From assembly GCA_017506865.1 (NCBI GenBank), contig JAFCMP010000017.1:310001-374000 (forward strand): DNA of 64,000 nt, given 5' to 3'. The DNA is from Tribonema minus. Its lineage: Eukaryota; Sar; Xanthophyceae; Tribonematales; Tribonemataceae. Positions 1 through 10,500 of this stretch are shown piece by piece. Every line of letters starts with the position of its first letter. The stretch's first letter is position 1. The notes below the pieces were generated by a model that was not told the DNA's origin, made no database searches, and was given only the letters and a program-made list of their open reading frames with translations. A program made the position numbers and the translations under genes.

Positions 1-887
1 GGAGGATTGTCGAGTTGAACACCGCAGATTGCCCCAGCAGCAGAGTGTTGCGGCATATGCTCAGCCCTACGCGTCTGAAAGTGGCTGCTGCGGCAGATGA
101 CAAGGCATACTATAAATGACAGTGCTTACATAGGCCTAAAATTGCGCGCTTCAGTGCCTTAACCCCATGGGCTGACACCTCGTGACCCCGACTGGGCAAT
201 GCCACACTCGATGTCACGCACACAGTGCTTGCACCGGACAGCTTGGGTATCTGTTGCACCGGGCGGCTTGGGTGTCTGTCTGTACCATGTGTAAAGGTTG
301 GTACTGAGTCCGTGCTGCGCATGTCGCTTGCAGCAATGGCATTAAGCTTGGACGTAATGGCACATTGCCCGACTTGTGAGTAATGGCAGAGCAGCACATG
401 TGCCAGCATGATGTGTACAGCAAGCTCACAGATGCATGGGCGGGACGTGCGTAAATGGACACAACAAAAAACATCAACACGGCATAAAGCATACAACAGA
501 CCGCAAAAGCCAGTGATTGCATTGCTGGCTGTGTGCAAGCCACCGCTGCGGTGCCTCGCTGAGTGGCGCAGTGGTGCACAATGCCTGTTCCAGGTCTTGT
601 TGCAAGGAACTCAGATGTGATTGACAATCACAGGACGCCATACTCAGGGCACATGCAACTGCAGTAGCACATAATCTACTGCCAGCATTGCTGACAATGC
701 TCGACTGCGTGTGCGGTATGCGTTCGCACAGCGCGACGCTCTGTCGTACGGTGTGTCACGTGCGGCATGCCTCGCGCCGGGCGGCAGTGTGTCGTGCGCT
801 GCCGCGCCAACAAAGGGCCTCGGTGCCGACTCAGAGGACAGCGGAGCCATGAATGCACGGTGCCCTAGTTGCGCATGTCGGTATCAA
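1..887. other. Intergenic, no gene seen
   Basis: This stretch lies downstream of the stop codon of the MOCS3-like gene, which is on the minus strand. The open frames here are short, overlap on both strands, and show no domain or splice-phase support. It probably holds the 3' UTR of that gene plus intergenic DNA. Confidence 0.5.
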
Positions 888-3208
888 TCAGTACACGGCC
901 AGGCTGCGATCAATCTCATTGGCCCAGGCGATGATGCCACCCTCGAGGTTGTACAGGCGCTCAAAGCCTAGTGCGGCGAGCGTCTCGCAGGCCTTGGAGC
1001 TGCGGCCGCCGACCTTGCAGTGCACCAAGATGTCACGATCCTGCACAGACACAGGCGAAGTACAGTGCACAATGCTTAGCAAGTTGAATTTGTTGATGAA
1101 CAAAAAAAAGTGTCAAGTGTATAACATGGTATGCTGGCATGACTTCGCGGCAGCAGTGCGCGCTCGCAGAGGGCGAGAGGAGTAGGATCAGTGCAAGACG
1201 CGTGCCGATACTGCACCGCTGCGGCGCGCAGCATGTGCAGGTGGCGGCTGAAATTCCGCGCGACACAGCAGAATAGGGTTGTCCGCAACGAGCGGTGCTG
1301 CCGAAATTCGTGCTGCTCCCCTTTGCGCGGCAGCGCTTGTGTCGCAAAACTGAGCACCAAGACGCAAGCAAGCTCGCGCACGCATGCCGACATTGCGAGC
1401 GCCGCGTCATTCACCGTCAGTGACACCGAAGCAGCAGCAGCAGCAGCAGCAGCTTAGCTGCACAGAACATCTGCGCAACCACATTCCGCAGCGGCGCTCA
1501 CCCGCGGCAGCGCCGCCGCCACGCGCGCCACCTCCCTGTGCGGCACGACCATGTCCGCAAACGGCAGCGACGCGATCTTGGCCTCCTGCGGCAGCCGCAC
1601 GTCGAGCACGAACGGCGACCAACCGCTTGCGAGCCGCTCCGCCGCCGCCTGAGCGCTGACGCGCTCGAAGCGCGGCGGCGGCTGCGCGTGTGCCGCTGCG
1701 CTGGCGGCGGCAGCGGCGGCGGCGGCGGCAGCGCTCGATTTCGGGGCAAAGCCGCAGAAGCCCTGGTAGTCGACGAGGCCGGCGATGGGCTCGGAGCGCG
1801 GCAGCAGCGCGCTCTCCTTGAACGTCATCTTGAGCTGGCGGCGGCGGCGGCAGGAAGGGCGGCAGCGGCGCGCGCATGTGGCGGATGGAAGTGGGTTGTT
1901 TAGGCGTATACTTCAAGAAGAAGTGTGGCGCGGAGCGCTCGCGCCTGGAAGCTGCGATCTGTCTGGCTCTGACTCTGGGATGTGTGAATTCCCTCGGGCA
2001 CCTGTAATGCGCGGCAGCAGCAGGAGCACCAGCGCGACGAGCGTGCGCGGTACGCACACGCCTGACCGTATCCATGGCGTAGGTGGCAAGATACAGTATC
2101 CATAATCCGCATCCCTGCAAAGAGTAGACTGCAAGTTTTTGCGACATCATTGGCAATCTCCACGGCGCTTCTAGCACTTGAAAATACTAAGTCAAAACTC
2201 ACTGTACCACGCATGTCTTGCTGGTATATCAAGCGTCAAACAATCCCTGCGGCCCTGGCAAACTCAAGTCCCAGAACATTACAAGACCCTTTGAATGTTG
2301 CTCTGAAAAAACCTCAAGTATCAGACCTCAACCAGGTGACTCACCGCGTCGTAAATCAGCAGCCGCCCGCTCAGCACATCCCCCTTGCCCAGCAGGATCT
2401 TGATGACCTCTGTGGCCTGTATGCAGCCGATGACACCCGGCAGTATGCCCAGCACACCCCCCTCGGCGCAGCTGGGCACATCCCCCGGGTTCGGGGGGAC
2501 GGGGAGAAGGTCCCTGATGGCAGCAATTGTGCACAGCAACGCCAGTTGAGTCAGAGTTCTGAGCGACGCTTGAGCGGAAGTGCCAATGTGTGGAACTTGC
2601 GCTGATGTGCAATCACACGTATGGAGTTACACGAGGCCATTTGCCAAGTGACCGGGGACACTCCGTGAGCCCTGGATGCTGCAGACATTGAGCATTGCTG
2701 GCGGGCGGGTGGGCAAACCGCGCGTCCATGCTGGTCACTCTGATGGGCACGACATGATGGGGGCAGAGCCAGAAGCCCTATTGCGATGGTAGGCCGACAA
2801 AGGGCAAACGCGAGCTCACCAGTTAGATGCATGCATACATGCTTCTACATAGAAGTACATTTATAGTAATATACATACATACAGACCGGACCCTAACCCC
2901 AACCCTAGTCCTAAACCTAACCCTGAGGTCCGTGTTGACCCAGACCCAGCGACGGCCCTGCTTGATGCGCACCTCACTTACCAGCAAACGCCCATATTCA
3001 GACCTGATGACATTCTAGCACTACCAACGGTACAGGTGGTTTTACTCGAGTATGCTGACAACTGTGTGCTGACAACTACCCGCAATAACCTACCTCTGGG
3101 GCACCAGCATATGCCTACACACCTGTAGTTCAGTCCGACTTAGTATGAGAACGCGCTGACATGCCCTGAAACCTCAGTACGATGGTTTCAATACTTTCAG
3201 TAGAGATG

Positions 3209-3247
<39 letters not shown>

Positions 3248-6200
3248 CTGCTTTGACTCTTTCGCAGCACTAGAGTGCATGCAACACACGAACCGACATC
3301 ATCTGCATCACTGAAGTGCCACGCAACACACTCACAGACATCAAAAGGGTATGCCTCCACACCTGTAGTTGGGGCCGCCCTTGTACGAGAACACGCTGAC
3401 TTGCCCCTCAAACCCCAATATTGCGCCGTAAACATTGGGCACGCCTTGCAGGACACATGCGTCGTTGACCAGGTACTTGGTGGGAAAGTTATCAGAGCCG
3501 TCCAACACGACGTCGTAGCTGGCGAGCGGCACAGGCAGAGAGCAGACAGTCACAAGACAGTTACAGACAGTTCAGTAACAGTGACACGCAGCGTATTCAT
3601 TTTCGCTTGCTACGGATGTGCGGACAAGGCAGTCACACGCAGCGTGTTTGTTTTCGCTTGCTGCAAGTGGGAGCAGCAGGCGGTTCGTAAGGTGCAAAAG
3701 TTAGTGCAGACAATGTGAACAGTAATGCATTGCCGTTGCGCTGGGGTAGAGTTGAAGGCATTGACGTCACTGACGGCGTTGCCGCCTGTCAGGTGGTGGT
3801 GGCAGCCTGCTGCAGCTGTGTGCCCAGTCTTGCTGGGCTGTGTCAAACAGGAAGTGACGCAGATGCTGCTGCCAAATCAAACCTCTTGACAGAATCTTCA
3901 CACTTTTGAGGCTAGGCACACTTCCAGTCCTATTTCTCTGACCCTAGCCGCAGCCCACACCCTTATGCCCAAAGAAACGCAGAGTACAGTGCAAACCTTT
4001 TTTTTTTAACGTAGGTACGAAATGCAGCACGCCGCGCTCCTACAAACAGTGCAGAGCGTGTCTGCCGAGGCCTATAGAACTGCGTGGTGCTGCTGGGTGA
4101 ATGTAGCAGCGAGCAGGCGCACAGCACAGCACCGCACATCACTGCATCTTGACTAACAGAGCGCTTACAAAGGTGTTCACTTGTACCCCAACCCCTGTTC
4201 GTTGACTCTAGCAGTGGCCCCGTCGTCTTTTGCATTTGGGATGGTAGTAAGGCTCGATGGACCTCAAGTGCACATTCACAGACTTCAACTGGTAGTAGCT
4301 AGCCGCGCGCTGTGACATGCGGTACATCAAGAGCAGAACTTCAACATGTGCCGTCATGTATGCACATTACATACGTACCCCTTGATGATGTCTAGGGCAT
4401 TGTCACTGGTCAGCTGTTCCGGATAGAGCTCCACTTGTACATGCGGATTGATGTCCAAAATGCGCGTTCGCGCTGACTCCACCTTACTGACGCCCAACGT
4501 ACTGGTGCCGTGAATGACCTGCGAGCGAGGAAGATAATGGTCGGAATAAAGGCATGCTTGTATGGAGCAAATGTATCGGGGTAACTGGAGCAAGCGTACG
4601 CATGCATGGAACCATTGTATGCGCAGAGCGACAGGTGATAGCAAATGTGTCGAAGCAACTGGATCAAATGTGCGCATGCATGGAGCCATTGCATGCACAG
4701 AGCGACACGTGACTGACGTGCAAGCCTTGATGCCGCAGGGAAAGGCCAGCCAGCCTTGCACAAGTTGTGCTTGAGGCAAATGATGGGCACACCTAATGAC
4801 AGTTTTACTGAGACGGAGCAAATGTAGGCGCTGCTGTTGACGTCTACCTGTCGAGATGCACCGGCACTGCCTTTTCCCACTCTCATCAACATCACCTGTG
4901 TTGTTAAGTACAGTGCAGCACACCAACTCTAGCCCTGATGCTAACCCCATCCTGAGCACTGCGATTCTACCCTAAACCTAAGCCTTGCTCCAAGCGGCAG
5001 TGCAGTTCACACCAGCAGAGCAGCAGTTGTCCTGGCAAAAAAAACGTACTCTCTGCCCCTCTCTTATGTCAACAGCCCCTCATGTGTTCGCCGCCAAAGA
5101 GTGCGCACAGCTACCCCCATATGGGGCTGCAGAATGCTTCAGTCCACTTGGTTAGGGGTGGCCTAACCCAACTTTCTAATGCTAAGTGTTCAGCCGTAAT
5201 TGCAGATGCCTGTGCATCAAGCGCAGAACATATGATGGCGGCAAGTTAGTGCCAGCTGGCTACATAGCTTCTTCTTCACGTGACACCACCGTCAGACATG
5301 GCCACCAGCAGTGCTATGTATACTGATGATGCTGCAAGCTCATGACGACTCAGAGACGGCGCAGCGCCGCCTGCGACAGGTACGCATCATGAAACTATAG
5401 ACTGCATGTGACTACACACCGCCAGACAAAAGTTTGAAGCAGCCTGAAGAAAAGCATGATGCCTTGAAACCCACCACACACGTACCGTCTGCTGCGCAAC
5501 TTTCGTTAATGCGTGCATGGGGCGCGAACAAGTGCAGACGATCAGCGCAACACTAGCTACGAGCTATCCATGGCTTGTTGCGAGCTTGGGCCAATGCTCA
5601 AGCACGCTAGATGACACCGCCGCATGGCATCTCTGCGCACAACAGCCTCATCCGCCTTCTACTTCTGTCATAAGCATGTATGTAGGTACCTGTCTCTGCA
5701 AGTTGGATTCGTCCACCACATCATCATCCACTATCCCCACCCTCCCCACGCCCGCCGCTGCAAGGTACAGCAGCGCCGGCGAGCCCAGACCCCCTGCGCC
5801 AATGGCCAATACGCTGCTCGCCTTAAGGCGTCTCTGGCCCTCCACTCCAACATCCGGCAGAATGAGATGTCGAGAGTAGCGCCGCACCTAGGGTTGGGGG
5901 GTGTTAGGGCGAGAAAGGGGGTAGGAATGAAGGGTAGGGATGAAGTTACAGTTGTGGGGAGTCAGCGCGCAGATTGCGTGCACTGCGAGGCAGCTGAAGC
6001 GTGAGTGTGTGAAGCGTAGAGGGGCGCCTGACGGATTCGCTTGCATCAGTGAAGTGTGGTGTGTGTGGAGTGCAGGGCATGCGACCGGGGGCGTGCCATG
6101 CGTGCCATGCTAGAGTAAGTGCCATTGAACTGAGACAACCGTACATGTGCCTGACATTGCGGCCTCATGAAATGCAGTTACAGATGTAAGGACTGTTCCC

Positions 6201-6849
6201 TGGGCATCAGTAAGCCAGTGTTGGCTCAAAGCATGCCTGTCGCAAAGAAAACTTTGCTGAGGTTCTGTGCCACATACCAGCATACCAGGCCAACCTGATG
6301 TTACGACTCACAGCAAGTCCTGCACAAGCACGTGAAGACAGCTTCTGCGTAGACAAAACGCTGCTGTGCACCATGCTCGCAATGCTGGACGTCAGAATTG
6401 ATCTGCCTACCCAACACACAGTGCTGTCTGCAGTTTCTCGCTGTTGCACATTGGCAGAGCCGACAGCGAGATTCCTCCAGACATCGTGCCCTTCTGAATT
6501 CGCACCGCTGGCGACTGCAAGCTGCAGCCGATAAACAAAGGTCCTTCAATCGCGCAGCTTTTGATCCCATCCGCCACAACACTGATGACGAAGACGTGCA
6601 AGTCCGTACCTCATCTTGAGTGAGATGTGGCAAGTCCTCGGAGCCATCGCCAGCTGCTGTCGTCAAGCTCAGCTGCCTTCTCCTGGGCCAAGGTATACAT
6701 TGGGCAGCTCTTTCAAACGCCACCTGCTTTGGTGCTCCTGTAGCTGGTGCCGCTGCCGCTGCTGCTTTGCCAGTTGTAGGTGGCGAGCTAATAAAGGCGC
6801 CACAACACGCGGCCAGTGCTGCACAGGTGAGACACCGCAGCTTACACAT
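888..6849 (-). CDS. MOCS3: MOCS3/UBA4-like E1 adenylyltransferase-sulfurtransferase with plastid-type leader
   Basis: Seven minus-strand exons: 6849-6610, 5887-5690, 4518-4379, 3518-3363, 2513-2345, 1828-1502, 1040-888. They sum to 1383 nt (460 aa) and every junction keeps phase. The family adenylates and then thiolates the C-terminus of ubiquitin-like sulfur carriers (MoaD/MOCS2A, URM1) for molybdopterin synthesis and tRNA thiolation. An N-terminal MoeB/ThiF domain starts near residue 75 ([16 protein letters not shown]), with the nucleotide loop GAGGLGSP at 110-117 and DESNLQRQ and [14 protein letters not shown] following. A C-terminal rhodanese domain ends the protein, with active loop HCKVGGRS (Cys418). 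The start was chosen because it gives a hydrophobic signal peptide ending CCGAF, as in proteins sent to complex plastids. Upstream in-frame codons exist. Both usual zinc-binding Cys pairs appear to be missing (see findings). The introns are large and carry local duplications. Confidence 0.9.
1429..1454. repeat. CAG/GCA trinucleotide run
   Basis: An uninterrupted run of GCA/AGC units lies in the last intron of the MOCS3-like gene (1041-1501). It is non-coding in the phase-consistent gene model. Confidence 0.8.
3110..3175 (-). repeat. Degraded copy of MOCS3 exon 4 end (shadow exon)
   Basis: This stretch matches 3351-3415, which spans the 3' end of exon 4 and its 5' splice site. Shared blocks include atgcctNcacacctgtagtt and cgctgacNtgccc, with an offset of about 240 bases. 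It lies inside the intron that follows exon 4 in the gene's direction. The reading frame is not maintained, so it looks like a decayed duplicate and not an alternative exon. Confidence 0.75.
3210..3247. repeat. (AGC)n microsatellite
   Basis: About twelve perfect AGC units in intron 4 of the MOCS3-like gene. They sit between exon 4 and its degraded copy. Confidence 0.9.
3578..3661. repeat. Two-copy tandem repeat in MOCS3 intron
   Basis: Two copies of a roughly 50-bp unit (cagtgacacgcagcgtattc / cagtcacacgcagcgtgttt), each followed by ttttcgcttgct. They lie in the intron just upstream, in sense direction, of exon 4. Confidence 0.75.
4567..4713. repeat. Two-copy ~74-bp tandem repeat
   Basis: Two diverged copies at 4567 and 4641 begin gcaaatgtNtcgNNgNaactgg and share gcatgcatggaNccattg and agcgaca. 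They lie in the MOCS3 intron just upstream, in sense direction, of the third exon. No coding function is seen. Confidence 0.75.
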
Positions 6850-7586
6850 GATTGCGCGGATGATCGAAGGTTTGGAAAATAGGGGAACTTCACCTTCAAA
6901 TTTCACTTGAAGTAATGGGAGATGGAAGAAACAGGAAACCTTGGCTGACTCTGACGTGCTGGCTTGTAGGTATGCACAGGCACGCAAGGGATGTCTGCTC
7001 ACCGAAGTTACAGGTGCGCACATGCACACACAGGTTTGTAAGCCTTCCCAGGCTCGGCTGCAACTTGAACTTCATTCACTGTTGGGATGCAGTAGGTGTG
7101 AACACAACAGGGAAAAAAGTGTATGGGTAGCTGTCGTTTCAGCGAATGGCTGTGGCACGCCTGAGCATGGGTCTGCATTTTGGTGACTGCGAGGATGCAG
7201 ACAAGTTTTTTTCACCACTCAAGACTCTGAGACAGTCACAGTACACAAGAGTGTAGGAAGAGCGCAGCTTGCTTGTGTCCACGCATGTGTATATTGATGA
7301 TGCCCATGGCGTATGTTTTACGCAGCCTGAGGGCAATGGCAGGCATGCACGCAACAACATGAGCCCCCTCACCTACCCACCCCTGCTTGCCCTGCGCTTC
7401 CCAAGTGCCCACTTCTAGCCCCCTCATTGATGGCCGCCGCTTGTACAAGGACACCCCCCTCGTCTTTATACTTTATCCAAAAGCTGGCGCACGCCCCTGT
7501 CCCTGCCCCTGCCGCCCCCAACCCCTCCTCTTCCTCTTCAGCAGCACCTATTGTCCAACCCTTGTTCCAGTACACGCGCTTGCCAC

Positions 7587-10500
7587 TCAGTAGGGCCTGA
7601 AGGTGCGGTCAGCGCGACCGGGAGCCCCCCTCTGAGCACCATAGCCCCCCGGTGCGGCGCCGGCAGCGCCGCCGTAGCCGGCGGCCTGGCCATAACCGCC
7701 GCCGGCGCCAGCAGCGGCTGCTGCGGGGTACTGCTGTTGCTAAGAAGCAGGACGACAGCAGGCCAGGGGATACAATGAGCGGCGCTACGACGACGAGCTA
7801 GTGCAGAGCTGTGTCATACACAGCCGGGTCAGACAGACAGACACAGGGGCAGCAACTGCATCATGCTGAGAGTAAATGTTAAATTGCAGAGGTTGCGCAA
7901 AGTCGTCACTTTTGCAATGCAGAGGGCCACCGTTGTGATGGTCATGTTTCAAGATCTCCTTCAAACTACATTTTTGTCACACACATCAACCTGCGACATC
8001 CCTCGCATTTGTTCGCCGTCGAAACACCACGGTGCTGCTAATGAACCAGGGGAACACAGTGCTGCACAGCTACCCAGATCTGACAAATGGAGCCTGTAGC
8101 TGACACATTGTAGCGGCAGGTTACAGATTGCGACAGCTACTGTAGCTGACACATTGTAGCGGCAGGGTGAAATACAGATTGCCACTGCTACTCGTGGCAA
8201 CGCTCAGCCTCACTCACCCCGCCCCACTGCTGCTGCTGGCCGCCCCAGTTGCCCTGCTGCTGTCCGCCCCAGCTGCCCTGCTGGCTCCAGTCGGCGGCAC
8301 CACCCTGAGCTGCGGGCGCTGCACCGTAACCTGTACATACCGCATGGGCACAGCCAAATGCGGTTGAGATCATGTCAAGTGCGCAAGACTGAAACATGAA
8401 GCTCTCCTTGCATGTTGCATCAAGCGCATGTGATGTGCGCCAGGCCACAGCAATGACCAACACAATTGGAGAAAGTTGTAGCGACCGACAGCTGCAGCGA
8501 CAAATGAAGCATCTAGTATATCAAGCGTTTGACTATGAGGCTGGTGCCATGCATGTCAATTCAGTCAGGCAAGCCAGATGACCGCACGACTCATCACATG
8601 CAGTGGTGCGATTGTCTCCACATCACCCTGATCATTGCCAGACCGCCTCCTCAACTTCAACGATGAAAACCGCAGCGAGCTTGGTCCACTGCTGTTCGTG
8701 CATGTAAGAGATGAATACGCATGTCACATCGCACCAACACATTTACGCTTACCGCCGCCGCCGTAGCCGCCAGCAGCCGCGCCGCCCTGCGCGCCTCCAC
8801 CGCCGTAACCGCCCTGACCGTACCCTGCAGTGGCTTGGAGACGCAAACAGAGGCAATGGTGAGGCACATGCAAGAAAGGACGAAGGTGCAGTAGGGCGAC
8901 ACATCATCCAAATAAACAGGCCAGCACTGGATAAGCGGGAATGAGCAGGTGCACAGAATATTCAGTGCGTGGCGGCAGCAGCATTACATCAATACACCGA
9001 TACCCGCAGAACGGCGGCCGCCCACAGGCCCTGCAGAAACAGGTCACGGATGCCAGCGCTCAAGCTACCACCGCAAGAGCTGTTCATCAACAAACCATCC
9101 ACAGCACACTGCGGAGTCAGTTAAAAAACGTTTTTTTTTTTTTAACCAAGTGGCCCACCACTTCAACTTCAACAATGTGCACCTTGCGACTCACCGCCGG
9201 CGGCTCCAGCGCCGCGTCCGCCGTAGCCGCCTCCGCCCTGAGCGGCGCCGCCGTAACCGCCTGCTGCGCCGCCACCGTAGCCGCCCGCAGCGCCGCCACT
9301 GTAGCCGCCAGCGCCACCGCCACGGCCACCGTAGCCACCTCCACCGCCATAGTTGCCGGCGGCGGCGCCGACATTGCGGCCGCCGCCGTAGCCGCCACCG
9401 CCGTTGCCGTAGCCTGCTGTGGCAGAGGGAGAGTACAGCTGCTCAGCTGGTGTGGTATGTGACAGCCAAGGCAGCTGATGCTATATGGAGGAAACGATGA
9501 CGTGATTGCGCACTGGTTCTCCAGCAATTGCGAAATCATGCCTGAACTGATGCCTGAGGACTCAGTGAGGAGTTGTGATGCAACAAACACTCAGCAATGC
9601 ACAAGTGGCACTAGTATGCCAAATGAAAAGTCGAACGGGGGTCCACAAGTTAATCGGCGACTCAACTCTACCAATGTATTCCAACCATGGCATGCAGTCA
9701 CGGAACAAACCATGTTTCGTACCATGGCGGAGAACCTCATCAACTACATATTTGAAGTTGGTGTGGAAACCTCAACAATCATCAAATCATGAAGAGCGAG
9801 ACACTCACCGCCGGCGCCACCGCCGTAGCCACCAGAGTTGCCGCCGTAGCCGCCGCCGCCGCCGCCGTAGCCACCGCCGCCACCACCGCTGTAGCCTGCG
9901 TCTAAGCAGGACATCGCAGCAAAAGATTCTAACGTGAGCACCAGGGGACAGATTTGAGGCCATGAAGCTGTGTAGGACAGTGTGTGATAGTGCAATGGGA
10001 TATATACCGTACACGCATACAGTTCGCAGTGACTCGAACCTCTGGGAAGCAAAAGTTCTGACAAACAGCTAGATGCACGAAACTGCAACCGGTCAGTCAA
10101 GGGCTTCCTGGCAGTTATCCGTAAGCACTCTCACCTGTCCCAAGTATCACCTATGCGGCAGCGCGCCACAGGCTTCGCGACAATGCCGCGCTTTTCAACT
10201 ACTCCACGCTCACATAAGAATGCACTCAGCGGCAATGACACAAACGTAGCATGACAACAGATCGGCACGCTGCTCACCGCCGTAGCCACGGCCGCCGCCG
10301 CCACCACCGCCGAAGCCCGCGCCGCCGCCGCCCATGCCCGGGCCGCCAGGGCGGGGGCCCTGGTTCTGGTCGCGAGGGGCGGCCTCCTTGACCTCTACGG
10401 CCTTGCCGTTGAGAACGTGCGTGGGATGCGCGATGGCCGCCTGACAGGGGGGCAGTGATCAGCGATGAGTCAGAGGCGATTTGCATTAGTACATGCAGAG

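Noticed and set aside
3274-3345. A second coding exon between MOCS3 exons 4 and 5 that might restore the missing cysteines
   Set aside because: The frames here hold stops or lack Cys in the needed position, and the direct 3363 to 2513 splice already gives the expected domain length.
4567-4713. Possible CRISPR-like or clustered repeats
   Set aside because: There are only two diverged copies with no spacers of even length, in a eukaryotic intron. It is a local tandem duplication.
10020-10100. A tRNA-like T-arm (gactcgaacc on the plus strand)
   Set aside because: The flanking bases do not form a five-pair T stem and no acceptor, D or anticodon arms could be folded around it. It lies inside an intron of the RRM gene.
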